Shown piece by piece: positions 26,144-35,859 of a stretch of 64,000 nt of DNA. Below the pieces are notes generated by a model. That model worked only from the letters and a program-made list of their open reading frames with translations. It searched no databases and was not told the DNA's origin. Both the position numbers and the translations under genes were made by a program. Position 1 is the first letter of the stretch, and the number at the start of each line of letters is the position of its first letter. Where the stretch lies: the NCBI GenBank assembly GCA_002256425.1, contig NKIZ01000001.1, positions 682,001 to 746,000 on the forward strand. The letters are read 5' to 3'. Source of the DNA: Alphaproteobacteria bacterium PA2. GTDB lineage: Bacteria; Pseudomonadota; Alphaproteobacteria; Caulobacterales; Caulobacteraceae.

Positions 26144-26848
26144 TTAAGCCGAAAAAACGAAGGCGCACCCCAGGGCGCCAAAGGGTGGAACATGGATTTC
26201 CAGGCCGCCGCGGGTGAATTCCAACTGACCAGCCTCCAGACAACCGATGACCCTGTCGAGGTCTTCCACCCTGATCCGTACTGCAAGGCCTCCCATGCCA
26301 TATCGAAAACCTGAAAGGTCCAGCACCCTTGCGGCATCCTCCGCCGCCGGCCCGGGTGATGGATCGGGGAAGCCGGGCCCAAGGATTTCCAGGGCCGTGT
26401 TCGGGTGTCGCCGCCAGGCGGCGTCAACATCGGATCCGGGCGCGTCGTAGGCAATCACCGCCAGCATGAAGGGGGCGACCCGGGCGCGCAGATTGGCGAA
26501 GGCCATGGAAAGTTGCGGCCCTGGTCTCGCATCCGCCCAATGCCGGGTCAGACGGAAAGGCGGGTCCAGCTTCATTGGCGCCAGTGCGCGGGTCGCGCTC
26601 TCCAGGTCGGACGCCAGGAACAGGCAGGATCCAGGAACAGCCGGCCGATCAGCCGGGGCGGCCGACGCTTCCTGGAGGTCAAACCAGCCGCGCTCCAGAA
26701 AGACGCCCCGGCTTGGCCAGACCTCACCCGGCGTATCCGGAGACCGGAACTCCGCGGGTGGCGCCACAAAGAATCCCAATCTGACGAACGCCGCGCTCAG
26801 TAATCCGAGGTCCTGGTGCGACATGGGAATGTGGTCGATGGGCAACAT
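26144..26848 (-). CDS. VOC-like (glyoxalase-superfamily) protein
   Basis: A 234-residue protein with a VOC half-domain at the N-terminus: LPIDHIPMSHQDLGLLSAAF followed by VRLGFFVAPPAEF, GVFLERGWFDLQEAS. A second, more diverged half spans about 120-230. It fits the glyoxalase-like group with an opening H-x-x-H motif. Function unknown. The ATG at 26848 has AGGATGG upstream; an in-frame start at 26884 would add 12 residues and is possible. It diverges from the LysE exporter gene. Confidence 0.7.
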   Translation of the reverse strand: MLPIDHIPMSHQDLGLLSAAFVRLGFFVAPPAEFRSPDTPGEVWPSRGVFLERGWFDLQEASAAPADRPAVPGSCLFLASDLESATRALAPMKLDPPFRLTRHWADARPGPQLSMAFANLRARVAPFMLAVIAYDAPGSDVDAAWRRHPNTALEILGPGFPDPSPGPAAEDAARVLDLSGFRYGMGGLAVRIRVEDLDRVIGCLEAGQLEFTRGGLEIHVPPFGALGCAFVFSA

Positions 26849-26932
26849 GGCGCCATCCTGGAACTTGAGCACGCCCGGAGGCAACAGGGCTGCTATCAGG
26901 GAACGCTCGAACCTGCCTCGAATTGAGTCCCC

Positions 26933-27577
26933 ATGACCTTCCCCCTGGATCTCGCGCGTCTGCCTGGCTTCGTGGCTGCGGTGGCCCTGGCGGAACTGAC
27001 GCCTGGACCGAACATGGCCTATCTGACCCTGGTTTCCACCCGGTGGGGTCGAAGGGCGGGTTTCGTCACGGTCGCCGGCGTCACTTTGGGGCTCAGCGTC
27101 TACATGCTGCTGGCCGTCGCGGGCCTGGGCCAGGCCATCATCTCAGCGCCCCTGCTCTATGACGGCCTCAGGTGGGCGGGTGTCGGATATCTGGTCTGGC
27201 TTGCCTGGGAATCCTGGCGGGTGACCAGCGTGCCCACGTCTGAAGCTGGGGAACCCGAAGGGAAGGGTCTCTTTGTCAGGGGCCTGACCACCAACCTGCT
27301 CAATCCCAAGATACTGATCCTCTACACCGCCCTATTGCCGGGCTTCACCAATCCAGGCCTGGGCCGCCTGGGCTGGCAGGTCCTGAACCTGGGTCTGATC
27401 CACCTGGCCATCAGCCTGGTGATCCATTCCAGCCTGGTGATGCTGGGCGACCGGGCCCACCATTTCGCCAAACCTGAAGCCAGGGGTCATACCTGGCTTC
27501 AGGGACTGATGGCCGGATGCCTGCTGGTCCTGGCTGGGTGGCTGGCCTGGGAAACCGGCCGGCCGACACTTCCATAG
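26933..27577 (+). CDS. LysE/RhtB-family amino acid exporter
   Basis: A 214-residue membrane protein with five to six hydrophobic segments. The family signature is ALAELTPGPNMAYLTLVSTRWGR near the start, followed by GFVTVAGVTLGLSVYMLLAV, the WAGVGYLVWLAWESWR helix and the FVRGLTTNLLNPKILILYTALLPGF segment. Such proteins export amino acids or their derivatives. It is followed 45 bases later by rsmE on the same strand, but a functional link is not evident. Confidence 0.92.
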   Translation: MTFPLDLARLPGFVAAVALAELTPGPNMAYLTLVSTRWGRRAGFVTVAGVTLGLSVYMLLAVAGLGQAIISAPLLYDGLRWAGVGYLVWLAWESWRVTSVPTSEAGEPEGKGLFVRGLTTNLLNPKILILYTALLPGFTNPGLGRLGWQVLNLGLIHLAISLVIHSSLVMLGDRAHHFAKPEARGHTWLQGLMAGCLLVLAGWLAWETGRPTLP

Positions 27578-27622
27578 CCAACCCCGGTTGGAACCCGAAC
27601 CCGGCCCGGCTAGTCTGTCCCC

Positions 27623-28363
27623 ATGATCCGCCTTCTCGTAACTTCGCCGCTCAGCGCAGATTTCGCCTTGCCGCTGGATGATGGCCAGAGCCGCTATCTT
27701 ACCCAGGTCATGCGCAAGGGGGTCGGCGATGAGGTGCTGGTTTTCAACGGGGCCGACGGCGAGTGGCAGTGCGCCATCGAGCAGGTGGGCAAGCGGTTTG
27801 TCATTCTGCGGACCAGGAGCCAGACCCGACCCCAGACCCCAACCCCGGACCTCATCCTGCTGATCGCCCTGATCAAGCGGGGTCGGCTGGAGACGGTGGT
27901 GGAGAAGGCCTCGGAACTGGGCGCGGCCGAGGTCTGGCCGGTGGTGACCGAGCGGGCCAGTGTTGAACGGGCGCGGGAGGACCGGCTTCGCCTGATCGCC
28001 AATGAGGCGGCGGAACAGACCGGTCGGCTGGATACGCCCGGGATCAGGGCGACCGCAAAGCTCGACAAGGTTCTGGCCGACTGGGACAAGACCTGGCCCC
28101 AAGGCCGGAAGCTGCTGTTCTGTGATGAGGCGGGCGACGCCGGCATGGCGTCGGATGTCCTGGCTGGCCAGTCGTCCGGGCCATGGGCCATTCTCATTGG
28201 GCCTGAAGGCGGATTTTCGCCGTCGGAGAGGGCCCGCCTGCGCGCCTTGCCTTTTACTGTGCCGGTCAGCCTGGGGCCGCGCATACTTCGAGCCGACACT
28301 GCGGCCATAAGCGCCATGACGCTCTGGCAGTCGCGGCTCGGTGACTGGCCTTTGGTGATGTAA
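27623..28363 (+). CDS. rsmE: 16S rRNA (uracil(1498)-N3)-methyltransferase RsmE
   Basis: A 246-residue SPOUT methyltransferase that modifies U1498 of 16S rRNA. An N-terminal PUA-like domain (about 1-70) reads HYLTQVMR-like (RYLTQVMRKGVGDEVLVFNG), followed by the knotted domain: LIKRGRLETVVEKASELGA, VWPVVTERASVERA, ILIGPEGGFSPSERARL with the SAM-binding GPEGGF, and LGPRILRADTAAISAM. Its length matches the family. In related genomes rsmE commonly lies next to gshA, which is true here (169-base gap). Confidence 0.95.
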   Translation: MIRLLVTSPLSADFALPLDDGQSRYLTQVMRKGVGDEVLVFNGADGEWQCAIEQVGKRFVILRTRSQTRPQTPTPDLILLIALIKRGRLETVVEKASELGAAEVWPVVTERASVERAREDRLRLIANEAAEQTGRLDTPGIRATAKLDKVLADWDKTWPQGRKLLFCDEAGDAGMASDVLAGQSSGPWAILIGPEGGFSPSERARLRALPFTVPVSLGPRILRADTAAISAMTLWQSRLGDWPLVM

Positions 28364-28532
28364 CAATCCTGACGTCAGAACCGGATTATGAGGGAGTCGA
28401 ATCTGTCCCGGCGCCCCTCACTTGAGGTTTCTGGATTTGCGCCCACCTGTGTGAACAGCGTAAAGATCATCGGCGCGGAACGGATCACAGTCCGAAAGCA
28501 TTCTGGATTAAGACGGGGTTGGGGAGAAAAAC

Positions 28533-29891
28533 ATGGCCGGTACCGAGGTCGACGACCGCCCCCTGACCATGCAGGACCTGCTGGCCTGGTTCGAAAAGGG
28601 CTCCAAGCCTGCGGACCGCTGGCGCGTGGGGGCCGAGCACGAGAAGTTCGTCTTCCGCCTGGGGTCCCACGATACGGTGGCCTATGACGGCCCCAACGGC
28701 ATCAAGGCCCTGCTGGAGGGGTTGAAGCGGTTTGGCTGGTCTGGCGTCTATGAGGGCGAGACAATCATCGGCCTCGAGCGCGGTATGGCCAATGTCAGCC
28801 TCGAGCCCGGCGGCCAGTTCGAGCTTTCCGGCGCGCCGCTGGAGACCATGCACGACATCTGCGCGGAGACCGGCGACCACCTGAACGAGGTCAAGACCGT
28901 GGCCGATGAGCTGGGTCTGGGCTTTCTGGGCCTCGGCTTCACGCCCAACTGGCGGCGGGACCAGATTCCGGTCATGCCCAAGGGTCGCTACAAGATCATG
29001 CGGGAATACATGCCCAAGGTTGGCAATCTCGGCCTCGACATGATGTTCCGCACCTGCACGGTGCAGGCCAATCTGGACTATGGCTCGGAAGCCGACATGG
29101 TGGCCAAGTTCCGCACCAGCCTGGCCCTGCAGCCCATCGGCACGGCCCTGTTCGCCAATTCTCCCTTCGTCGAAGGCAAGCCTTCCGGCTTCCTGACCAA
29201 GCGGGCCAACATCTGGACCGACACCGATCCTAACCGGACAGGCATGCTGGATTTCGTCTTCAGGGACGGTTTCAACTTCGAGACCTACGCCCAGTACCTG
29301 CTGGACGTGCCCATGTATTTCGCCAAGCGCAACGACCAGTATGTGGACCTGTCGGGTAAGTCCTTCCGCCAGTTCATGGCCGGAACCCTGGCTGAAATGC
29401 CCGGCGACCGGGCGACCATGAAGGACTTCGCCGACCACTCCACCACGGCCTTCCCGGAAGTGCGGCTGAAGCAGTATCTGGAAATGCGCGGGTCGGACTC
29501 CGGCCCCTGGAGCCGCCTGTGCGCCCTGCCGGCCCTCTGGACCGGCATCTTCTATGACAGTCAGGCCCTAGCTGCCGCCTGGGATCTCTGCAAGGACTGG
29601 CCCCTTGAGGATCACGAGCGCCTGCGCGCCGACGTGTCCCGTCTGGGCATGAAGGCCCAGATTGGCGGGCGGACGGTCCAGGATATCGCAAAGGACATGG
29701 TGGCCATCGCCAAGTCGGGCCTGAAGAACCGCAATCGCCTGAGCGGCGGCATGGTCGACGAGACCGGATACCTGGCCGAGCTGGAAGAAATCTCCGACAG
29801 CGGCATGACTCCGGCTGATCGCCTGCTGGAGCTGTACAACGGCCCCTGGCAGGGCGACGTGACCCCGGTCTTCGACGCCTTCGCCTACTAG
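28533..29891 (+). CDS. gshA: Glutamate-cysteine ligase, class II (plant/alphaproteobacterial type)
   Basis: A 452-residue ATP-dependent ligase catalysing the first step of glutathione synthesis. Characteristic segments are WRVGAEHEKFVFRLG, IGLERGMANVSLEPGGQFELSG (as IIGLERG), GLGFTPNWRRDQIPVMPKGR, MMFRTCTVQANLDYGSEADM and VDETGYLAELEEIS near the C-terminus. Length and motifs match the plant GSH1-like class rather than enterobacterial GshA. GGGGAG lies 6 bases before the ATG. The upstream 169-base gap must hold its promoter; an 8-base palindrome tgacgtca is at 28370-28377. The product supplies glutathione for adhC and the GST. Confidence 0.95.
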   Translation: MAGTEVDDRPLTMQDLLAWFEKGSKPADRWRVGAEHEKFVFRLGSHDTVAYDGPNGIKALLEGLKRFGWSGVYEGETIIGLERGMANVSLEPGGQFELSGAPLETMHDICAETGDHLNEVKTVADELGLGFLGLGFTPNWRRDQIPVMPKGRYKIMREYMPKVGNLGLDMMFRTCTVQANLDYGSEADMVAKFRTSLALQPIGTALFANSPFVEGKPSGFLTKRANIWTDTDPNRTGMLDFVFRDGFNFETYAQYLLDVPMYFAKRNDQYVDLSGKSFRQFMAGTLAEMPGDRATMKDFADHSTTAFPEVRLKQYLEMRGSDSGPWSRLCALPALWTGIFYDSQALAAAWDLCKDWPLEDHERLRADVSRLGMKAQIGGRTVQDIAKDMVAIAKSGLKNRNRLSGGMVDETGYLAELEEISDSGMTPADRLLELYNGPWQGDVTPVFDAFAY

Positions 29892-30012
29892 GCCACAAGC
29901 TCGACCCACAGCGCCCCGCCTTGCTAGTCGACGCGCGGCATGATCATCTGCGTCCATCTCGCGGCGGGCAGGTCATGTCCACGCGCCGGCTTCACTTGCG
30001 GAACTCTCCCCT

Positions 30013-31887
30013 ATGAACCTCGTTTTTCTGGTCGGGATCGTCATCACCCTGGCCACCGGCATTCCGGTCTACAATCAGCTGCGCAAGACCCATCCCAGGG
30101 GCTTGCTGATCCTTTTCTTCGCCGAAATGTGGGAGCGGTTCTCCTATTACGGCATGCGCGGCCTGCTGGTTTTCTATCTCACCCAGCACCTGCTGTTTGA
30201 CCAGAAGGCGGCAAGCTCGCAGTACGGCTCCTATACCTCCCTGGTCTATCTGCTGCCCCTGCTGGGCGGCATGCTGGCGGACCGCTGGCTGGGCATGCGC
30301 AAGGCCGTCGCCTTCGGCGCCCTGCTGCTGGTGGCCGGTCACCTGACCATGGCCTATGAGGGCAAGCCCGCCACCCAGACCCTGACCTATGCCGGTCAGA
30401 CCTATGAGGTGACGTCGAAGGGCCGGATGGAGGATCTGAACGCCCGGTTGATGGTCGGCGGCAAGCCCTATGAGTTCGGCCCGGCCAAGACCGGCGGCCT
30501 GGAAATCAAGGATCTGCCGGCCGGCGCACCCCTGCCTTCCGTCCTGGCCGATGGCTCCTATGAAATGAAGGTCCAGCAGGACAAGAGTGGCGTCAACGCC
30601 TTCTATCTGGCGGTGTCCCTGATCATCATGGGCGTCGGTTTCCTGAAGCCCAACATTTCGGCCATTGTCGGCCAACTCTATCCCCAGGGCGATCCCCGTC
30701 GGGACGCCGGCTTCACCCTCTACTATTACGGCGTCAATCTGGGCGCCTTCTGGGCGGCCATCATCTGCGGCATGCTGGGTCAGTATGTGGGCTGGTGGGC
30801 TGGCTTCGGCGCTGCTGGCATCGGCATGGCCCTGGGCTGGATCGCCTTCATGGTGGGCAAACCCATGCTTGAGGGGAAGGGCGAGCCCCCCAATCCGGAA
30901 CAGCTGGCCGCCCCCTATATCGGGCCGCTCAACCGCGAATGGCTGATCTACCTGCTGGGTGTCGCTGGTGTCGGCGTGATCTGGCTGCTGGTGCCGCGCA
31001 ATGATCTGGTGGGCAATGCTCTGGCCGCCTCGATCGTCGCTTCGGCCGCCTTCATCATCTACATCATCGCCAAGGTCTGCACGACCTGGCAGGAGCGTCA
31101 GCGCATGTTCCTGGCTGTGATCCTGGTCCTGGGCGCGGTGGTCTTCTTCACCCTGTTCGAACAGGCTGGCACATCGCTCAACCTGTTCGCTTCCACCAAT
31201 GTCGACCTGTCCATCACCAGCTCTGCCGGGAACTTCCTGGGCATACCCTATGGCAGCCGGGCTCAGCTGGAGGCGGCGGGAATCAATCCCGCCGGCTTCT
31301 GGATCGACACCGGCATGGGCGCAGCCCAGACCCAGAGCTTCAACGCCGGCTTCATCCTGCTGTTTGCGCCGATCTTCGCGGCCATGTGGACCTGGCTGGG
31401 CGCCCGTGGCATGGACCCCAACCCGACCCTCAAGTTTGGCCTGGGCCTGATCCAGGTAGGCCTTGGCTTCATGGTAGTGGTGTGGGGCGCTGGCCTGCAG
31501 GATGCGGCCTTCAAGATGCCCCTGATCCTTCTGGCCCTGCTCTACATGCTTCACACCACAGGCGAGCTTTTCCTCTCGCCGGTGGGCCTGTCGCAGATCA
31601 CCAAACTGGCCATGCCGACCGTGGTGTCCTTCATGATGGCGGTCTGGTTCCTGGCGTCATCCGTCGCCCAGTATGTCGGCGGCGCCATCGCCGGCATGGC
31701 GGGCACCGAGGTGGTCGGCGGTCAGGTGCTCGACCCCGGCGCAGCCCTGGCGGCCTCTATTCACGTGTTCAATCTCCTGGGCATGGCGGGTATCGCCATC
31801 GGCGTCGGCTTCATCGCCCTCAGCTTCGTCACCAGGTCCTGGGCCAATGTGGTTCCGGAGACCGCGGAAGAAGGCCCCAAAGCCTAG
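30013..31887 (+). CDS. POT/PTR-family proton-dependent peptide transporter
   Basis: A 624-residue inner-membrane symporter of di- and tripeptides. The family signature is FFAEMWERFSYYGMRGLLVF near the N-terminus, followed by GALLLVAGHLTMA, the second signature FYYGVNLGAFWAAIICG-like (TLYYYGVNLGAFWAA), and LPSVGLSQIT-like LFLSPVGLSQITKLA near the end. A soluble inserted region of about 70 residues (116-190, with GRMEDLNARLMVGGKPYEFG) separates helices in the first half, a feature of some proteobacterial members. A hairpin terminator shared with the convergent TonB receptor follows. Confidence 0.93.
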   Translation: MNLVFLVGIVITLATGIPVYNQLRKTHPRGLLILFFAEMWERFSYYGMRGLLVFYLTQHLLFDQKAASSQYGSYTSLVYLLPLLGGMLADRWLGMRKAVAFGALLLVAGHLTMAYEGKPATQTLTYAGQTYEVTSKGRMEDLNARLMVGGKPYEFGPAKTGGLEIKDLPAGAPLPSVLADGSYEMKVQQDKSGVNAFYLAVSLIIMGVGFLKPNISAIVGQLYPQGDPRRDAGFTLYYYGVNLGAFWAAIICGMLGQYVGWWAGFGAAGIGMALGWIAFMVGKPMLEGKGEPPNPEQLAAPYIGPLNREWLIYLLGVAGVGVIWLLVPRNDLVGNALAASIVASAAFIIYIIAKVCTTWQERQRMFLAVILVLGAVVFFTLFEQAGTSLNLFASTNVDLSITSSAGNFLGIPYGSRAQLEAAGINPAGFWIDTGMGAAQTQSFNAGFILLFAPIFAAMWTWLGARGMDPNPTLKFGLGLIQVGLGFMVVVWGAGLQDAAFKMPLILLALLYMLHTTGELFLSPVGLSQITKLAMPTVVSFMMAVWFLASSVAQYVGGAIAGMAGTEVVGGQVLDPGAALAASIHVFNLLGMAGIAIGVGFIALSFVTRSWANVVPETAEEGPKA

Positions 31888-31895
31888 GCCTTACT

Positions 31896-31928
31896 GGATA
31901 AGGGGGGCGGTCTTCGCCCCCCTTATCC
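31896..31928. terminator. Bidirectional hairpin terminator
   Basis: Perfect 14-bp stem ggataaggggggcg (31896-31909) and cgccccccttatcc (31915-31928) with a 5-base loop, between the convergent POT transporter and TonB receptor genes. The right arm overlaps the receptor's stop codon. No long T-run follows on either strand, so termination efficiency is unclear. Confidence 0.75.
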
Positions 31929-33932
31929 GAAGGTCTTGCGGATGCGGAAATAGTACATCTGGCCGAACTGGATATCCCGGTCGTCTACATAGGCCAGGCC
32001 GCTGCGGCTGCGAGGCCCGGCATAGACATACCGCGTATTGCGGAAGCCGCGGGCCGTCGCATTGGACCATTCGCCACGGACGCTGAGATCGGGCCTGGGC
32101 TTCCACTCGATATAGGGCTGGACATAGGTCTTCAGCTTCCTGATCTCGATCTCGTCCAGCTTGTAGTCGGTCTCCCGCCAGGCGCCGTTGATCTCCACGC
32201 CCCAGTTCAGCTTGTACTGCGGCAGATCCCAGCTGAATTCGGCGTCCCATTCCAGGGGCCGCAGACCTGAAATCTCGCGCTTGGCGCCAGTAGTCGGGTC
32301 CGTGACCTCCGACCGCCGCCAGGTGCTGGATCCCCGCAGCTGTGCGCCCTTCATGCCGATCCGCTCGAATGGCAAGGTCAGTTCCAGGGCCAGTTCGTCC
32401 TTGGTCCCGTCGCCGATATTGGCAGGAGAATCGAAGGCTTCGGTGGCGGTAAAGATCGGCGCCCGGTCGATGACGTCGGTCAGGGCCGAGTGCCGAAGGG
32501 TGACCGAAAGCGAGCCAGTCTTCAGGAACCTCTGCTCCAGAGTGGCTTCGCTGACCCAGGCCTGCTCTGGCGAAAGGTCAGGATTCCCGGCGGTCACCAG
32601 ACCTGAATTCTGTGAGGATCCAGCGGTGAAGTCGCCAAAGTCCAGCTGGCCTACAGACCGCTCGAAATTGACGCGCACCTGCGTCGCTGCGTTCGGGGCC
32701 CAGGTGAGGGCGATCCGCGGCTTGTCGAAGGACAGGGTCTTTTTGAGATTGACCTCGCCCCGGGCCGAGATCTGCGAGCCTTCGTGCCGAAGCCCGCCCT
32801 CGACCGTCCAATGGGGCAGGGGCCGCCAGACCGCCTTGCCAAACAGCTCGTAGCGCTTTTCCTCGACCTGAACGTTTCCGCCCGGAATGGGAATGGCCAC
32901 CCCGTTGGCGGCGAAGGTCAGGCGGTTTTCCAGGGTGTTGAGGACATTCTCGCCGCCAAACTCCAGGGACAGTTTTGGACTGCGGGTGGTCTTCACGACG
33001 GCCCGGCCAATGGTCTCCCGGGTATCAGAAGCCTGTCGGAAGTCGTCCATGCCTCTTGGGCCACGACTGATGGCGTCAAACTTTTCGTCCTCAGTCCTCT
33101 GCAGGCCAACCAGTTCGAGGTTTGTGGCGCCGGAAAGCTGGCGGGTATAGCGCAGGCCAAACTCTCCTTCATCGGAGGCAAAGCCCTGATGGGAGCGGTT
33201 CAGGTCGCCATTGGGAAAGGTCGCCCGATTGGTCTCGTCATAATCCCAGAACTGCCGCTGCATACGGCCGGTCAGCTTCAGCTTTCCCCCTGCCAGGGGC
33301 ATCTCGTAGGCGCCGGTAACGTGGTAGTCATCGCCACCGGCCTCGGACTGGACCTTGGACCGGATCAGCGGGACCCCCGTCGGGCTGAGCCTGATCCGGG
33401 GCCCATCACCGGACCCGTCATCAATGAAGCTGCCGACGAACAGGCCCAGTTCCCAGTTCCTACCGTTGGATCCGCCTGAACCTTCAAGGCGGGAGGCCGG
33501 GGCGAAGCGACCGTCACTTGGGTAGAAATTGTTGGCTACGGCGAACAGGCCATGGGTTCCGCTGTCGGCCTTGAGTATGATGTTGGCGATCACCGCCTTG
33601 CCCTGCATGTCGATGCCAGGCGCGCCGCCGCGGATCAGGTCAATCCGCTCGACCTTTGCAGCGGGCATTCTCCGGAGGATGTCTTCAAGGTTGTCGGATT
33701 TGGACGCAGGTCTTTGCCCGTCAATCAGGACATTTCCCGCCGCGCCTTCATATCCGCGGACTCCGTCTCCGCCGTTGAAAACAAAGCCGGGGACGCGATC
33801 GAGCATTTCACGGGCATTGGCCGGGCGCGCCGCAGCGAAAAACGCCGGCGGATAGGCGATCACGCCCTGGCTTGCGGCCGCCTCTGGGGTGGAGGCGATG
33901 ACAGCCTGGGTCAGGGCGTAGAAAAGGCTCAT
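31923..33932 (-). CDS. TonB-dependent outer-membrane receptor
   Basis: A 669-residue receptor. A short N-terminal leader is followed by a plug domain: REMLDRVPGFVFNGGDGVRG, NVLIDGQRPASKSDNLEDIL, MPAAKVERIDLIRGGAPGID. The remainder is a 22-stranded-type barrel with many alternating aromatic strands. The protein ends RIRKTFG, so the usual C-terminal aromatic is one residue from the end. The leader is weakly hydrophobic, and the start may be misplaced. The closest class is TonB receptors with a DGQRP-type plug. It converges with the peptide transporter across a terminator, and tldD lies upstream. Confidence 0.87.
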   Translation of the reverse strand: MSLFYALTQAVIASTPEAAASQGVIAYPPAFFAAARPANAREMLDRVPGFVFNGGDGVRGYEGAAGNVLIDGQRPASKSDNLEDILRRMPAAKVERIDLIRGGAPGIDMQGKAVIANIILKADSGTHGLFAVANNFYPSDGRFAPASRLEGSGGSNGRNWELGLFVGSFIDDGSGDGPRIRLSPTGVPLIRSKVQSEAGGDDYHVTGAYEMPLAGGKLKLTGRMQRQFWDYDETNRATFPNGDLNRSHQGFASDEGEFGLRYTRQLSGATNLELVGLQRTEDEKFDAISRGPRGMDDFRQASDTRETIGRAVVKTTRSPKLSLEFGGENVLNTLENRLTFAANGVAIPIPGGNVQVEEKRYELFGKAVWRPLPHWTVEGGLRHEGSQISARGEVNLKKTLSFDKPRIALTWAPNAATQVRVNFERSVGQLDFGDFTAGSSQNSGLVTAGNPDLSPEQAWVSEATLEQRFLKTGSLSVTLRHSALTDVIDRAPIFTATEAFDSPANIGDGTKDELALELTLPFERIGMKGAQLRGSSTWRRSEVTDPTTGAKREISGLRPLEWDAEFSWDLPQYKLNWGVEINGAWRETDYKLDEIEIRKLKTYVQPYIEWKPRPDLSVRGEWSNATARGFRNTRYVYAGPRSRSGLAYVDDRDIQFGQMYYFRIRKTFG

Positions 33933-34037
33933 GCTGAACTGTCCTCAGGGGCGGTGATGGGACACCGAGCCCTGAACCGCTCCGGAAGGCCAATTAAATG
34001 CCCGTAAGGTGCATTAAAGTTTGGACAGGTTGCCCCT

Positions 34038-34149
34038 GGAGCATGATCCGATAAGTGGGAACCCGTTATCGGATGCAATCATGCTCCAATCCTTGGAGTT
34101 TGTGCGCAGTTTTACCATTTAGCCGGTTCCGTCTAAATGGAACGCGCAC
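34038..34149. repeat. Dispersed palindromic repeat, modules A and B (copy 2)
   Basis: Module A: outer arms ggagcatgat (34038-34047) and atcatgctcc (34078-34087), inner arms tccgataa (34048-34055) and ttatcgga (34066-34073), loop gtgggaacccg. Module B: outer arms gtgcgc (34102-34107) and gcgcac (34144-34149), inner arms ccatttag (34115-34122) and ctaaatgg (34133-34140). The last base touches the tldD stop codon, so on the minus strand module B directly follows tldD and could act as its terminator. Confidence 0.88.
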
Positions 34150-35579
34150 TAGACGCTGGTGCCGCCGACGGTCAGGCCGGTGATCTTCAGCGAGGGCTGG
34201 CCAACGCCCACCGGGACGCTCTGACCCGACTTGCCGCAGACACCGACGCCCGGGTCAAAGTCGAAGTCATCGCCGATCATGGTTACCCTGGTCAGGGCGG
34301 AGGGCCCATCGCCGATCAGGGTGGCGCCCTTGACCGGCGCAGTGATCCTGCCGTCCTCGATCAGATAGGCCTCGGTGCACTGGAAGACGAACTTGCCGTT
34401 GGTGATGTCCACCTGACCGCCGCCGAAATTGGCGCAATAGAGACCCTTCTTCGTGGCTTCGATCATCTCGGCCCGGGGGGTGGTTCCGTTGTCCATGGCC
34501 GTATTGGTCATGCGGGGCATGGGCATGTGGGCATAGGATTGCCGGCGGCCGTTGCCGGTAGCCTCCAGGCCCATCAGCCGCGCGCTCATCCGGTCGTGCA
34601 TATAGCCCACCAGAATGCCATCCTCGATCAGGACCGTGCGCTCGGTGGGCGTGCCTTCGTCATCCACGGTCAGGGAGCCGCGGCGTCCGGGAAGGGATCC
34701 GTCGTCAAATACAGTGACGCCCTTGGCCGCCACCCGCTCGCCGATCCGCCCCGAAAAGGCCGACGTGCCCTTGCGGTTGAAGTCGCCCTCGAGGCCGTGA
34801 CCCACAGCTTCATGCAGCAGTACGCCATTCCATCCGGCGCCGAGGACCACATCCATCTCGCCGGCAGGGCAGGAAATGGCGTCCAGATTCACCAGGGCCT
34901 GGCGCAGGGCCTCCTCGGCCTGCTCCTGCCAGCGGTCCGGGCTGATCCAGGCCTCGAAGCCGGCGCGGCCGCCGGCGCCGGCGAAGGCGGTCTCGCGGCG
35001 TCCCTCCCGTTCGACGGTCAGCTGGACATTGATCCTGGCCAGGGGGCGGACATCGCGAATCAGGCGGCCGTCGGCCCGCAGGATTTCCACCGTCCGGCGC
35101 TCCCCGGACAGGGACGCCATGACCTGCACCACACGGGGGTCCCGCGCCCGGCACCAGGCGTCGATTTCCTGGAGGAGGGCGACCTTGTCCGAAAAGGCCG
35201 GCGAGGCCGTCGGGTCGTCCTCTCCATAAAGACGTGTGTTGGTGGCTCTGGGGGACTGGTCGGCGGAACCGCTGTAACCCCGCTTGGCCAGGGCCGATGA
35301 GTCTGCAGCCCGCCGCAGGGCCGCTTCGGTGATTTCGCTGGAATGCGAATAACCGGCGGTTTCCCCGGCCACGACCCTGAGGCCAAAGCCCTCCGACGAA
35401 TCATAGGACGCCGACTTCAGACGACCATCATCGAACAGGAAGGACTCGCTCTCGGACCGCTCGATAAACAATTCGCCGTCATCTGCACCCTTGAGGGCGT
35501 CGTTCAGAATGGCATGGGCCCTGTCTACCGAAACACCGGCGGCTTCCAGGATCGACGGGGCGGGGGAGAGTGCATTCAT
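34149..35579 (-). CDS. tldD: Metalloprotease TldD
   Basis: A 476-residue member of the TldD/PmbA family, which with TldE/PmbA forms a zinc protease that trims peptides such as microcin precursors and unfolded proteins. The metal site is LLHEAVGHGLEGDFNRKG, followed by VFDDGSLPGRRGSLTVDDEG and the conserved ATGNGRRQSYAHMPMPRMTNT. The C-terminal part has FGGGQVDITNGKFVFQC and VCGKSGQSVPVGVGQP. No tldE/pmbA is adjacent, as is usual. The start is uncertain: ATG codons at 35579 and 35591 are both plausible, and neither has a strong ribosome binding site. Confidence 0.94.
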   Translation of the reverse strand: MNALSPAPSILEAAGVSVDRAHAILNDALKGADDGELFIERSESESFLFDDGRLKSASYDSSEGFGLRVVAGETAGYSHSSEITEAALRRAADSSALAKRGYSGSADQSPRATNTRLYGEDDPTASPAFSDKVALLQEIDAWCRARDPRVVQVMASLSGERRTVEILRADGRLIRDVRPLARINVQLTVEREGRRETAFAGAGGRAGFEAWISPDRWQEQAEEALRQALVNLDAISCPAGEMDVVLGAGWNGVLLHEAVGHGLEGDFNRKGTSAFSGRIGERVAAKGVTVFDDGSLPGRRGSLTVDDEGTPTERTVLIEDGILVGYMHDRMSARLMGLEATGNGRRQSYAHMPMPRMTNTAMDNGTTPRAEMIEATKKGLYCANFGGGQVDITNGKFVFQCTEAYLIEDGRITAPVKGATLIGDGPSALTRVTMIGDDFDFDPGVGVCGKSGQSVPVGVGQPSLKITGLTVGGTSV

Positions 35580-35859
35580 CGAAAAACCCATGGAGCAGCG
35601 GAAAAGGCCTGTCTTCAAATAGGGGTTCGCTTCGCCTCCGTCATCCCTTACCGGCTTTGGGGCCCGTGCTTTTGGCCATTCCTGTGGTGTTCACGCAGGG
35701 TGAGGGCGGGAAAGGCCTCTCTAGCGCCTTGGCAAGCTGGATTTCAGCGCGTATGGACGCCATGGAAGGGGCTGCTCCACAAGATGGGGGGCGACCCTAT
35801 TTCGTCGATCCGGCGCGGCGCATTTTCGTCCGTCGACTAGACAAGCAGACCGAGGGGAC

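Noticed and set aside
28370-28377. Palindrome tgacgtca upstream of gshA
   Set aside because: Eight bases is too short to separate from chance in a GC-rich genome; no second copy or promoter alignment supports it.
29992-31554. Long open frame (520 codons) on the minus strand antisense to the POT transporter gene
   Set aside because: The product is His/Gln/Gly-rich with no family resemblance; the POT motifs on the other strand are clear.
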